Assembly: GCA_943789025.1 (NCBI GenBank) | Contig: CALSSN010000005.1 | Span: 1 to 64,000 of the forward strand | Length of the DNA stretch: 64,000 bases | Source of the DNA: an uncultured Verrucomicrobiales bacterium | GTDB lineage: Bacteria > Verrucomicrobiota > Verrucomicrobiia > Verrucomicrobiales > DEV007 | Direction: 5' to 3' | In this document: one piece after another, positions 27,525-37,374 of the stretch | How the letters are laid out: each line of letters starts with the position of its first letter | How positions within the stretch are numbered: the stretch's first letter is position 1 | Notes under the pieces: model-generated | Told to the model about the DNA's origin: nothing | What the model saw: only the letters and a program-made list of their open reading frames with translations | Database searches by the model: none | Program-made: the position numbers and the translations under genes

Positions 27525-29101
27525 CTATTCTTCTTCCTTCTCCTCTTTTTGCTTCTTTCCCTTCTTTCCCTTCTTTCCTTTTTCCCGTCTTTTTCTTTTT
27601 TCTTGTTGTTGACCGCAACCACGAGAAGAACAATCAAGGCGGGGGCGAGAAGGAAAGGGAGTTTACTCAGGAGACCGCCTCCGCCACCAACCTCCTCCTG
27701 CAGAATATCGGTGACTCCGGTGACAGCAGCCTCGGCGGCGGCTTTGGCCTCGGTGGCAATCTCCTCAGTCTTTTGGCTGATGGCTTCTACTTGGGCCGCC
27801 TGCTCTGCTTTTTTTTTCTCGTTTTCTTCAGCTTTTTTTTTCTCGTTTTCTTCTCTTTTGACCTGCAGAGCACTCCTTCCCCCAGGATCGGTTGGGATGG
27901 TGACTCTTGATCCCATCAGGAGCCCTGGTTGCCCCGATCCCTCGCCAGTTCCCCATTCGTCGCCAGAAACGAAATCGAGTGCCGCTTTGGCTTGTGCATT
28001 AGCGGCTGCCCCAGTCTCCATGACATCTTCCGCACCGGCTTTGATGTCGCCCATTTTCTCTTTGAGCTTGGTGATCAATTGGTCGTCCGCACCTGCTGCA
28101 GATGCTCTTGAGATGGCTGCTGTAGCTTTGAAAAACTCCTGGTCTGCAAAGTGCTCAAATGCTTTGGCAATATGCACCGATGTGGCCCTGAGGGTCTTCA
28201 GGTCGATGTTAGAAAGCCGCTCCCGTTCCTCTCGGATTGTCGCTTTTTCGTCCTCCAAGCCTTTGAGGTCATGGGGGTAAATGGTCATCCACTTCAGGGC
28301 CTCCTCGGTTTCCTGCTTCCTTGTCGCCTCGTAGCGAGCGATTTCATCTTTGATCGCTTGCTCGATCTTGGCTCGCCGGGGAAAGTCGACGAGTTTAATG
28401 CCCTGCTCTCTCTGTTTGACGATGAGAGCGTGTCTTGAGAGGTGTCCGTCGATTTCGGCCTCATATGAGTTGAGAGCCGAGAGGGCACTGACAACGGCTT
28501 CAGGATATGCGATGGACATTTCGTAAGAGTCCTCGAGTTCCTGGAATTTAAGGAGGGCTTTTCGATAAGCTCGTTTGCCGATCAGGAGATCGATTTCTTT
28601 CTGCGCGAGCCTCGCTTCGATGGTGTATTCCTTCCGCTTGTACTCGGCAGGAGAGATCCACTTACTATCAATTTTTCGCTGTCCAGCGGCGACGAAGTTT
28701 CGCTCGGTCTGGAGTTCGGCGAGAAGCTTTTTGACTTCTTTGCGATAGTCGCTTTCGGGAAAATTTTTGAGAAAGTGAGAGAATTCTCTTTCGATCATCT
28801 CGTTGTATTCCTCGACAGACATGAGGTCGGGCGTAGGAAACAACGCTTTGAGTTCTCCGTAAGCTTTTTGATCAGGGGTGGTTTTGAGCACCTTAGAGAT
28901 CTCTGCAGCCGGAATCGTTTTTTCGTCGATGATCCCTCTTGAGAGGTGGTATTTGATCAGAACGCCGCTGTCGTCCTGGCGGAGAACTTTGCATTCTATG
29001 GTCTCTCCTGACTTGAGGAAGACTTGGTCTGCCTTCGCGTGATGGAAAGCTGAACTAGCGAGGAAAACAAGGGCAAGGAAGAGTGATCTTTTTAAGAGCA
29101 T
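27525..29101 (-). CDS. Exported coiled-coil protein with C-terminal membrane anchor and Lys-rich tail
   Basis: About 525 residues from the ATG at 29101. It has a signal peptide (MLLKRSLFLALVFLASSAF-HAKA) and a small beta module (DQVFLKSGETIECKVLRQDD, KTIPAAEISKVL). A long helical, charged middle follows, with an EENEKKKAE repeat. One membrane helix comes next (LPFLLAPALIVLLVVAV), then a lysine-rich tail. As written, the frame runs on to 27161 antisense to the carbonic anhydrase. A one-base shift in the A/G-rich tract (plus-strand 27570-27590) instead ends it at a TAG at 27525 after KKGKKGKKQKEEKEEE, which I prefer. I do not recognise the family. Confidence 0.65.
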
Positions 29102-29283
29102 GGGCTTTCTTCGTTGAATGGGAGTGGTTGATTCCTCTGCCACCAAGCTACCCGTGCCATGCGATAAAAATCGTGCAATCTGTATTTTGTCAGGTGGATG
29201 AAAAATGCTTGGCAGCGCGTGTTGTTTTTTGCTTGAGCTTTAGCTTGCAGAAAGGGAGAGGCAGCGCTTTAGAGGGAACTATC

Positions 29284-30179
29284 ATGATGTATAAATGCCC
29301 ATTTTTGGTGCGATTAGCAGCTCTTTTTTCTGCTCTGGTTCTGGTTGCCTGTGGTGGTGAGAAAAAACGTCAGGCTTCGTCCGCGATTCTCAGGTTTTCT
29401 GCGATTCCTGATCAAAACAGCACTGAGCTTCAAGAAAAGTTTGACCAGCTTGCCGGTTATCTCGAAGAGAAGCTCGGGGTGGAGGTGAAATATGTTCCCT
29501 CAAGTGACTACAAGGCGTCAGTCGAGATGTTCAAAAACGGCGACATTCAGTTAGCCTGGTTTGGTGGGCTGACGGGGGTACAAGCTCGTGCTGCTGTCGA
29601 GGGTGCAGAGGCGATTGCTCAGGGTAAAGAGGATCCAGCTTACCTTTCGTATTTTATTGCCCATAAAGACGCGGGGATTGAGGTGTCGGACAGCTTTCCG
29701 GCCGCCATCGGGGAGAAAAGTTTCACTTTTGGATCGGAATCATCGACATCAGGACGCCTCATGCCGGTTTATTTCATCAGGAAAGAGACGGGAAAAACCG
29801 TGCAGGAATTCTTTAAGAAGACCCCGGATTTTCTGGTTCCCATGATAAGACAGCGAAGTTGGTTGAGAGCGGCCAGGTGGAGGCAGGGGTTTTGAGTTAT
29901 AAGACATTTGATAAGTTGGTTGCTTCGGGAGAGGTGGATCCTGAATTGGTGAAGATTATCTGGAAGACCCCCCCATACGCAGATTACAACTTTACCGCCC
30001 ATCCTCTCCTCGAGGAGATGTTTGGGAAGGGCTTTACCATGAAACTTCAAGATGCTCTCGTCGCTTTGAAGGATCCGGAGTTGCTTGCGGCATTTCCCAG
30101 AGAGGCATTGATTTCAGCCAAAAGCGCAGACTTTGACGGTATTGTGAAAGTTGCCTCAGAGCTCGGTTTTCTAAGGTGA
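29284..30179 (+). CDS. phnD: Phosphate/phosphonate ABC transporter substrate-binding lipoprotein, frameshifted
   Basis: About 297 residues once repaired. The lipoprotein signal MMYKCPFLVRLAALFSALVL is followed by the lipobox VAC. The PhnD-type core reads LRFSAIPDQNSTELQEKF, YLEEKLGVEVKYVPSSDY, LAWFGGLTGVQARAAV and FTFGSESSTSGRLMPVYFI. After 29820 the frame changes. Adding one C to the run 29822-29825 gives TPGFSGSHDKTAKLVESGQVEAG and the domain continues to the stop at 30179. It would bind phosphate, phosphonate or phosphite outside the membrane and hand it to the PhnC/PhnE-type importer downstream. The ligand is not determinable from sequence. Confidence 0.85.
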
Positions 30180-30313
30180 AAAAAGCTGTTTAGTTTCTCG
30201 CTGAGGTGAGAAAATGGATAAGCAAAGGGTTGGGTCATGTGCACTCGGTTGCTCCGAGACACGACCAGCAGAGAGAGGTGTTGAGCAGAAGAACCAATTT
30301 ACCCTGAATCCGA

Positions 30314-31111
30314 TTGACTGCCGAGAAGCGAGCACTTGAAAGTCCCGAGACCATCTTTTCTTTGGAGGAGGTGGGGGTGGCGTTCGGGAGTGTCGTTGCA
30401 CTGAGGGAAGTTAGCTGCGTTGTGGCAAAGGGTGAATTGGTCGGGCTTGTGGGACCAAGCGGATCGGGTAAGACGACTTTTCTTCGTTGCCTCAATGGGA
30501 TGGTGTCGCCTTCGGCGGGTGCGGTAAGAGTTCTCGGCTTGGAGATGGGGGCTTTGGCAGACGCCAGCCTGCGGGATTTGAGGGCCCGTCTGGGATTTAT
30601 TCCACAGGATCTCGGCTTGGTGCCAAATCTCAGGGTGGTGCAGAACGTGGTGACAGGGCGCTTCGGGAAGCAGGGGTTTTTCGGCGCATTGAAGAGCTCG
30701 CTTTTTCCTGACAGAGGGGAGAAAGGGCGGGCTTTTTCGATTCTGAAGCGGGTGGGGATTGGGGAGAAGATTTTTGAGCGAACCGACCGGCTCTCTGGAG
30801 GGCAGCAGCAGCGAGTCGCTGTGGCGCGCGCGCTCTACCAGCGGCCCGAAGCGATCCTCGCAGATGAGCCGGTCTCCAGTGTGGATCCGGCAAGAGCACG
30901 GGATACCGTGAGTCTTCTCACCGAGGTGGCCAAAGAGGAGGGAATGACTCTCATGATGAGCCTGCACAACCTGGAGTTAGCACGCGAATTCTTTCCAAGG
31001 CTGATCGGTCTGCGCGGCGGAAGGGTGGCATTTGACGCCGCTGCGGATGCCCTGCCGGCTGGGGCTTTCGAGCGTCTCTACAGCCTGAGCGAGGAGGAGC
31101 TTCTGGGGTGA
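30314..31111 (+). CDS. phnC: Phosphonate-type ABC transporter ATP-binding protein
   Basis: 265 residues, beginning at a TTG (30314) because no ATG precedes the conserved part. Walker A is GPSGSGKTT, the Q loop LGFIPQDLGLVPNL, the signature LSGGQQQRVAVARAL, Walker B AILADEPVSSVD and the switch His is in LMMSLHNLE. The FGKQGFFGALKSSLF insertion region is typical of PhnC. It energises the permease encoded by the next gene; the stop overlaps that gene's start, so the two are translationally coupled. Confidence 0.9.
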   Translation: MTAEKRALESPETIFSLEEVGVAFGSVVALREVSCVVAKGELVGLVGPSGSGKTTFLRCLNGMVSPSAGAVRVLGLEMGALADASLRDLRARLGFIPQDLGLVPNLRVVQNVVTGRFGKQGFFGALKSSLFPDRGEKGRAFSILKRVGIGEKIFERTDRLSGGQQQRVAVARALYQRPEAILADEPVSSVDPARARDTVSLLTEVAKEEGMTLMMSLHNLELAREFFPRLIGLRGGRVAFDAAADALPAGAFERLYSLSEEELLG

Positions 31112-32913
31112 TGTCGGAGATTGCGGCAGAAGCAGTGGTGCAAGGAACCAGAGGGGCAATCCGTTGGGTATTTCTTACCATTGCTGGAGTTGTGATTCTG
31201 GCAGGCGTAGGGCTGGGGCTTGACTTCAGGGAGCTTTTCCCTGGGGAAGGAGGGTGGCAGCTGACTCGGGCTTTCTTTGCAGCCTGTCTCGCTCCGGCAT
31301 GGGATTACGAGGCGGCAACTGTACCTGAAGGGACGCGTCCTTTTTTAGTGAAATTGTTGGGTGCAGCGTGGGAGACACTCAGAATTGCTGCCGCTGGGAT
31401 GGCTCTCTCACTGCTGGTTGGTTTCCCGCTCGGGCTGGCTGGATCACGTCATTTTTGTGGGCCAAAAAACAGGCTTTGTTTGAGGCGTCGTTTCGTCCGG
31501 GTGTTGATCGCGATGATGCGATCGGTTCACGAGTTGATCTGGGCCTTGGTTTTTCTGGCGGCTTTCGGCTTGTCGGAGATTGTCGCAGTGGTTGCCATTG
31601 CAATTCCGTATGGAGGAACTCTGGCGAAGATTTTGCTGAAATGTTGGATGAGAGTCCGGATCGCCAAGCAGAGGCTCTCGATGCCATTGGCGCCTCCAGC
31701 CAGCAGGTTCTCGTTCTGGCTCGCCTCCCTGGTGTGATCGGAGAGGTGGTGGCGTATACCTTTTACCGGTTTGAATGCGCTGTACGCTCGTCTGCGGTGC
31801 TCGGTTTTCTCGGGATCCCGACGCTTGGTTTTTATCTGAAGCTTTCCTTCGAAGAGGCGCATTTTCGCGAGGTCTGGAGTTATCTCATCGCCTTGTTGGT
31901 CATCGTGGTCCTGCTCGACCTCTGGAGTCATGCTTTACGGAGGAGGTTTGGCATGACCCGGGAGGATGCCTCACTGAATGAGCTCTGGAGGCACAGGGAA
32001 TGCTCGGCTTTTCTGCGTTGGAGTTTGTGCCTTGCTTCGGTCGGGGCTCTGGGTGGCTTGATGACCTGTCTGGGCGATCTGGAGGATCTTTTTTCACCCC
32101 GCCGCCTCGCGAATCTGGAACGCTTTCTCCGTGAAGTGGTCCCTTATCCGTTGAGCCCATCCGGAGCAGGCGAGGGAGACCTTTCGGCTGAGTGGGCAGG
32201 GAGATTGGGAACCACCATGGTAGTCCCCGGAGTCTGGAACACGCTGCTTCTTTTCCATCGTCGCTGCGGGCGAATTGCAGGGGGCCTGGCGCTTCTTTCC
32301 CTGCCGGGATCCGCTCGAAGACCTCGCCTGTCCCAAGCCCTTTGAGTCCGGGCCAGTCATCGAGACGGGGATACTGGCTCCGCTGCTGGGGGTGGAGGAT
32401 GGTGGTTTTTCTGACCCGTGGTCTTCAGATCCTCGGGCGGGCCCCTGCCGGAATATATTCTGGCGTTTCTTCTCGTCGGGTTGCTCGGTCTGGGGTACTG
32501 GCCCGCCATCCTGGCTCTGGCGATTCACAACGGCGGCATTCTCGGGCGACTGGGAGCAGAAGAGTGGGTGGAGAACGTTCCGCCAACCCTGCCTCGCGTG
32601 CTCCGCGCAGCAGGATCTGGGAGGATCTCAGATTTTCTCTGGCTGGGGTCTTCTGCCGGTGCTGCTGGGGAGGTTCCTTGTCTTCTTTTTCTACCGGTGG
32701 GAGACCTGTGTTCGGGAAGCCACGGTGCTGGGGTTCGTCGGAGTCGGCTCGCTCGGTCTGTTTATTCAGGACGCCAGAGCCCGGGACCTCTATGACGAGA
32801 TGATGGTGCTTGTTCTCGCCGGGGCGGGGCTCGTTCTTCATTGGGGATCTTCGTCTCTGTCATCGTCCGGGCCCGTTTGGGAGGGGGAGGCGGGCGCCGC
32901 TGCTGAAAGGTAG
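31111..32913 (+). CDS. phnE: Double PhnE-type ABC transporter permease, several frameshifts
   Basis: About 600 residues when repaired. The first permease unit runs from 31111 to about 32000: LLGAAWETLRIAAAGMALSL, SVHELIWALVFLAAFG, AEMLDESPDRQAEALDAIGAS, then SSAVLGFLGIPTLGFYL. The second spans about 32190-32913: RLGTTMVV, PEYILAFLLVGLLGLGYWPA, ILALAIHNGGILGRLGAEEW, REATVLGFVGVGSLGLFI. Each unit has the EAA-like loop and the membrane helices of PhnE. The first shift (near 31640) is cured by one T in the run within gattttgct; several more lie between 32240 and 32680. Two fused PhnE units would make the transmembrane pore from one polypeptide. GTG 31108 is an alternative start. Confidence 0.78.
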
Positions 32914-33158
32914 TCTGGAGGATGGGCGTTATGACGTCCGGCTTGCAGCGTCCGCAAAGCGGAAGTTTTCTGTCTCTGGATCGGGCGGTTCCTAGCGTGG
33001 ATCCTTTCTGGCTCGGCAGCATGCGCGAGTGCGCGAAGTGGCTTTTTTGTAAGGCACCGAGAGTCTCCATCCCGGTGGAGAAAGCGAATCAGACCCGAGC
33101 AATTCATTTGCGGGTTGCTGCCAATGCTGGTAGTCACCTGATTCGCCTTCTCCGAGTC

Positions 33159-34329
33159 ATGTCAAAGCCGGTCGTCGCGAGTTATTGCACTACTTTTTTG
33201 AAGCCGGAGATGATGCACATCTACCGGCAGGTTCACCGGCTTGAAGCGGGTGGACACCTTTGTCGTCTGCCGGGAGAGGCGGTGCGCGGAGAGAGTTTCC
33301 AGTCCCAGACCTGCACAAGGTCGATCGCGTGAAGGTCAATTTTGTGCGGCGTTTCTGGCTGAAGTATGTCAAAAAGGAGCCCCGGTGGTCTATCGGGGTG
33401 AGTATGGGTGCGCTGGCCAAAAATACTCGATCGAAAGCAGGCGGATCTTCTGCAACATCTATTTCGGTCACACTGGCGTGCACCTGTTGCCATTCCTCCG
33501 TCGCTGGCCGCGGCCGACGGTCTGTTCGTTCCATGGCATGGACGTCCAGCCGCGTGAGAACCAGCCGGGATATCTTGATCGGATGCGCGAACTGCTCGAG
33601 GAGTATGCCGCTGGTGATGGCGAGGTCGGAGTCGTTGCAGGAGCGGTTGATTGCGCTCGGCTGCGACCCGGGAAAGAGTCCGCCTGAACCGTACCGGCAT
33701 TCCCATGGAAAAATTTCCCAGGGTCGAGAGAACCAGGCCGGAGAACGGGAGGTGGCACTTCGTGCAGGCTTGCCGGCTTTATCGAGAAGAAGGGGCTCGA
33801 TGTCTCCCTGAAGGCATTTGCGGATTTCGTTGCGAAAGGCAACGATGCGCGTTTTACCATCGCAGGTGAGGGTCCTCTTGAGGCAGGAAATCAGGACGCT
33901 CTCGCGGGAGCTTGGGGTCGAGGAGAGGATCGATTTCGTTGGCTTTCTTTCGGAACTGGGAGCTGGCAGATCTTTATCCGGTCGCGCGCATATCTTTTTT
34001 TCATCCAAGCCAACTTACCTCCGACAAGAATCAGGAAGGGGTTCCCAACAGCATGCTTGAAAGCGATGGCCACCGGACTTCCTGGTGTTGGGGACCGTGC
34101 ACGGTGGAATCCCGGAAGCTGTGACCGACGGGAGCTCAGGGCTTCCTTGTGCCGGAGCGCGATCACCCAAGCCTCTGGCATGCGCGGTGGATCGGAATGG
34201 TGCAGGAAGACGGCGCTCTGGGAGACCATGGCGCTCCATGCGGCGGAGGATGTCAGGAAGGGCTTTGGGAAAGAGCAACAGCTTGCGAAGCTGGAAGATG
34301 TCTATTTCGAGGCTCTGGAAATAGGCTAA
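33159..34329 (+). CDS. Glycosyltransferase family 4-like protein, multiple frameshifts
   Basis: About 390 residues when repaired, from MSKPVVASYCTTFLKPEMMH. Pieces in order are: RVDTFVVCRERRC; DRVKVNFVRRFWLKYVKK; CNIYFGHTGVHLLPFLRRW; VCSFHGMDVQPRENQPGYL; MARSESLQERLIALGCDP; VRLNRTGIPMEKFPRV; GEGPLEAG-type strand; ELGVEERIDFVGFLSE; QEGVPNSMLE; then GTVHGGIPEAV and the tail ending at 34329. The HGxD and E-G-x-P-N-S-x-L-E motifs belong to GT-B retaining transferases acting on nucleotide sugars. Acceptor unknown; an exopolysaccharide or O-antigen role is likely from the neighbouring paralogue. At least five shifts are needed. The 245 bases upstream (32914-33158) show no convincing gene. Confidence 0.75.
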
Positions 34330-34354
34330 GGGTCGGTAGAATGGAGGCTGCGGG

Positions 34355-35616
34355 ATGAAAGAAAGTTTCAGAGGAAAAATCCGACCTGCCGCGGGTCGTG
34401 AGCCTGACTGGGACCTACCTGAAGCCGGAGATGCAGAGCATTTACCGGCAGTTGGCGAACCTCAAGCGCCACCAGACCACGGTGTTTGCCGAGAAGCTGG
34501 AAAAATGAGGAAGTGTTTCCGCTCGACCACGTCGCGCAGATGACGAAAATCCCCCCGCCCTCGGCCGCGGGGAAACTTATGTGCTGCGATTTTGGGTACA
34601 AGCACGTGGTCAAGCAATGGCCGCCACCGCGAAAAATTCACCACAGAACCAGAGGAATACTTCCCCTACGACCTGGTTGAAATTCTGAGGAGAGAAAATC
34701 CTGATCTCGTACACGTCTATTACGGACACAAGGCAGTCAAGTATCACGCAATGCTCACCGCCTGGGGTGGCCCGTGGATAGTGTCATTTCACGGAGTCGA
34801 TGTGGTGAAGTTTTTCGACAGGGAGGGATATCACGACCAGATGCGGAGGGTTTTCAGAGATGCACAACTCGTTCTTGGACGCAGTGAATCACTTCTGGAA
34901 AAGCTGGAGGATCTCGGCTGCCCGCGCGAAAAGCTGCGCCTGAATCGAACACCGATTCCAATGATGAGTGCACCGCAGCCTTTGCCTCGCACGCCTCCCG
35001 GAGAAGGCGATGGCCACTGGCGCCTGCTGCAGGCATGTCGGTTGGTGGAAAAGAAAGGAATTCTGACCACCTTGCGGGCGCTTTCTGAGGTGGTGAAAAC
35101 CATTCCGAATTTCCGTTATATTCTTTGCGGGAATGGACCATTTCGTGACATGATTGTGAGCGAGGTTGGGCGGCTCGGATTGGGAGACAATGTGCAGCTT
35201 CGCGGGTGGCTCAGTCAGGCAGCGCTCGCTGAGGAATTCGAGAAGGCCGCATATTTTTCTCCACCCGAGCGAACTGACCGGATCTTCCGACCAGGAGGGG
35301 GTTCCTAACAGCATGCTTGAGGCGATGTCTTATGGATTGCCGATCGTTGCCACCCGCCACGGTGGTATTCCAGAGGCAGTGAGAGATGGTGTGGATGGTA
35401 TCCTGGTTCCCGAAAAGAGCGTCGAGGATTTGCGCGACGCGTTGCTGCGTGTGATGAGCGACGCCCCATTGCTGGCCTCACTTTCAGAACAGGGCAGCAG
35501 CAGGTGTGCGTCAGCGTTTCGGCTTGGAGCAGAGTGTCGCTGCCTTGGAAGATTGCTACCACGAGGCGGTCAGCGCCTCTCGAGAAGCAGGGGAGGAAGA
35601 TGCCGAGATTGGATAG
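34355..35616 (+). CDS. Second glycosyltransferase family 4-like protein, frameshifted
   Basis: About 420 residues when repaired, starting at ATG 34355. It has VVSLTGTYLKPEMQSIYRQL, a long clean stretch from DLVHVYYGHKAVKYHAM through IVSFHGVDVVKFF, VLGRSESLLEKLEDLGCP, LRLNRTPIPM, LLQACRLVEKKGILTTLRAL and LGLGDNVQLRGWLS, then SDQEGVPNSMLEAMSYGLPI, RHGGIPEAVRDGVDGILVP, and a tail FGLEQSVAALEDCYHEAV ending at the TAG at 35614-35616. Shifts lie near 34400, 34500, 34600, 35270 and 35500. Clearly a paralogue of the preceding gene (shared KPEM, HG-V/M-D, NRT-IPM, EGVPNSMLE), so a tandem duplication acting in the same polysaccharide pathway is likely. Confidence 0.78.
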
Positions 35617-35732
35617 GTAAGACCGAGGTGGCTTTTGGAAATTCTTGCTGCAGATACCAGATCCTGCCGGGTGGTGAGGTCACGAGCCGAGGGGACCATG
35701 AACTGCCGGGTGCTCGAAATTCTCTGCCAGGC

Positions 35733-36225
35733 TCACACCGGCGAGGTGTCCTTCCAAGTGGGCCATGGGTGCACTGCGAGGTGATTGTTCAGGTAGCGGC
35801 GATCACTGGTGACCTGCTCTCCGAGCCATGTGGGTTTCTTGAAAGGGGTGTCCTCAGAGGGAAGTTCGATCTCTGCGACCACTAGACCTTCATTGCTGCC
35901 GTGGAAGACATCGATCTCCCACGTGAGACCATTGCCTGCAGGCACATGATGTCGCGTCTTTTCAATGACCCGACTTCCAGAGATCTCGCGGATCATTTGT
36001 TTCCCCTCGGCGACGGGAATACTGAATTCGAATTCCGCCCTCTCGGTATGAGAGAGCCAGCGCTTGATGCCCGATCAGAGCGTGTGCGTCATCGGTGATG
36101 CGGACTCGGACAGCCACGTCGTTTTCCCGGGCAAGGTAGCCTTGGATGAGGCGCATGCTTTTGGTAGCCTCCGGAAGCGGGTCGCCGACGGTAAGGAATT
36201 TTCTTTCGATTTCTCGTGCCATTGT
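35733..36225 (-). CDS. CYTH-domain (inorganic triphosphatase-like) protein, one frameshift
   Basis: About 163 residues. It begins MAREIERKFLTVGDPLPEAT, the ExExK motif that names the family, then LIQGYLARENDVAVRVRI. Removing one G near plus-strand 36075-36085 joins it to EFEFSIPVAEGKQMIREISG, VIEKTRHHVPAGNGLTWEID, VFHGSNEGLVVAEIELPSED and VTSDRRYLNNHLA. CYTH tunnels bind triphosphates with a metal; stand-alone bacterial members usually hydrolyse inorganic triphosphate. It opposes the glycosyltransferases and precedes the respiratory cluster on the other strand. Confidence 0.85.
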
Positions 36226-36488
36226 GGTTGCAGGAAGTGGAGCTTTCTTGATGTGGCGGAGAGCTGACTTCTGTGGGGTGCCGCTACCGGAAAGTGCCTG
36301 TTTCTCATGCCAGTCATCGGATCTATTTGCAAGCTGCGAGGTGATGCATGCCGCCGGTCCCAACCATGCGCGACTGGCTTCTCAGGCGGCAGAGGAGGGG
36401 GAAATCTTCCGTCCCGAAATATTCTTTAAAAAGCTGCCGATTTTTGCTTGTGGAAATTTTTTCACAAGCGCCAAGGTAGAGGCCCGTT

Positions 36489-37319
36489 ATGGCCAACCAT
36501 TTTCCTCGTTGGACGAATTTTATCCTGCTCAAGGTGGCAGTCTGCCTTGCTGTGGCTGGGGGGTGCGGTTGCTTTAGCGGTGCCATACTTTTTTACCCCT
36601 AAGTACACCAAGGTGGGATACGAGCCCTCGCAGCCGGTTCCCTTCAGTCACCAGTGGCACGTGGGGCGAGCTCGGTCTTGACTGTCGCTACTGTCACAGC
36701 TTCGTGGACGAGTCGAGCCACTCAAACATTCCCACCAACGAGACCTGCTACACCTGTCACGGTGCTGGAAAAGGTGGAATTAAAGTTGAAAGCCCGAAAC
36801 TTGCTCCGGTGAGAAAGGCTGCTGAGACAGGTAAGCCAATCGAGTGGGTTAGAGTCCATGCCGCACCCGATTACGTCTACTTCAATCACTCGGTGCACGT
36901 GAACCGGGGAGTCAGTTGTGTCAGTTGTCACGGCAAGGTCAATGAGATGGAAGTGGTTTCCCATGTCGAACCCCACTCGATGGGGTGGTGCCTGAACTGC
37001 CACCGGAACCCGGAAGAACACCTGCGCCCGGTGGAGGCGGTGTATGATCTTGACTGGAAGCCGGAGCAGCTTGATCGGAAAGATTTTTATCAGGGCCTTC
37101 TCGATGGGGGTGCGCATCCAGCCGATCTGCTTGGAGGGATCGAGGGTGAAAAGACCGCGGTTGATCTTCCGGAAGGTGTGGGTGATACCCTTGCCTACCT
37201 TGTGGAGAAAGCAGGCAAAGAGTTTTGGAGAGACAGTAGCACAAGAGGAAGTCGGTGGCGTACTCGCGCGCCATTGGCAGGTGAGTCCACCTGAGTCCTG
37301 TGCTGGATGTCACCGCTAG
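36489..37319 (+). CDS. actA: Alternative complex III pentaheme cytochrome c subunit, frameshifted
   Basis: About 275 residues when repaired. It begins MANHFPRWTNFI, then an N-terminal membrane anchor (LAVAGGAVALAVPYFFTPKY) and a periplasmic part with five CxxCH sites: CRYCH, CYTCH, CVSCH, CLNCH and, after a late shift, CAGCH just before the stop. Five hemes is the known count for ActA. Frames change near 36535, 36670 and 37215. ActA passes electrons from the quinol-oxidising core toward ActE and the terminal oxidase. It is the first gene of a rightward cluster running to 53548. Confidence 0.9.
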
Positions 37320-37374
37320 ATCTGAAAGTCCGAAGAGCAAGCATCAAGCATACGATTACTTTTAATTTTCCCAA

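Noticed and set aside
36075-36267. Forward frames opposite the CYTH gene
   Set aside because: They mirror the minus-strand CYTH motifs (ExExK and following strands), which are clearly the coding strand.
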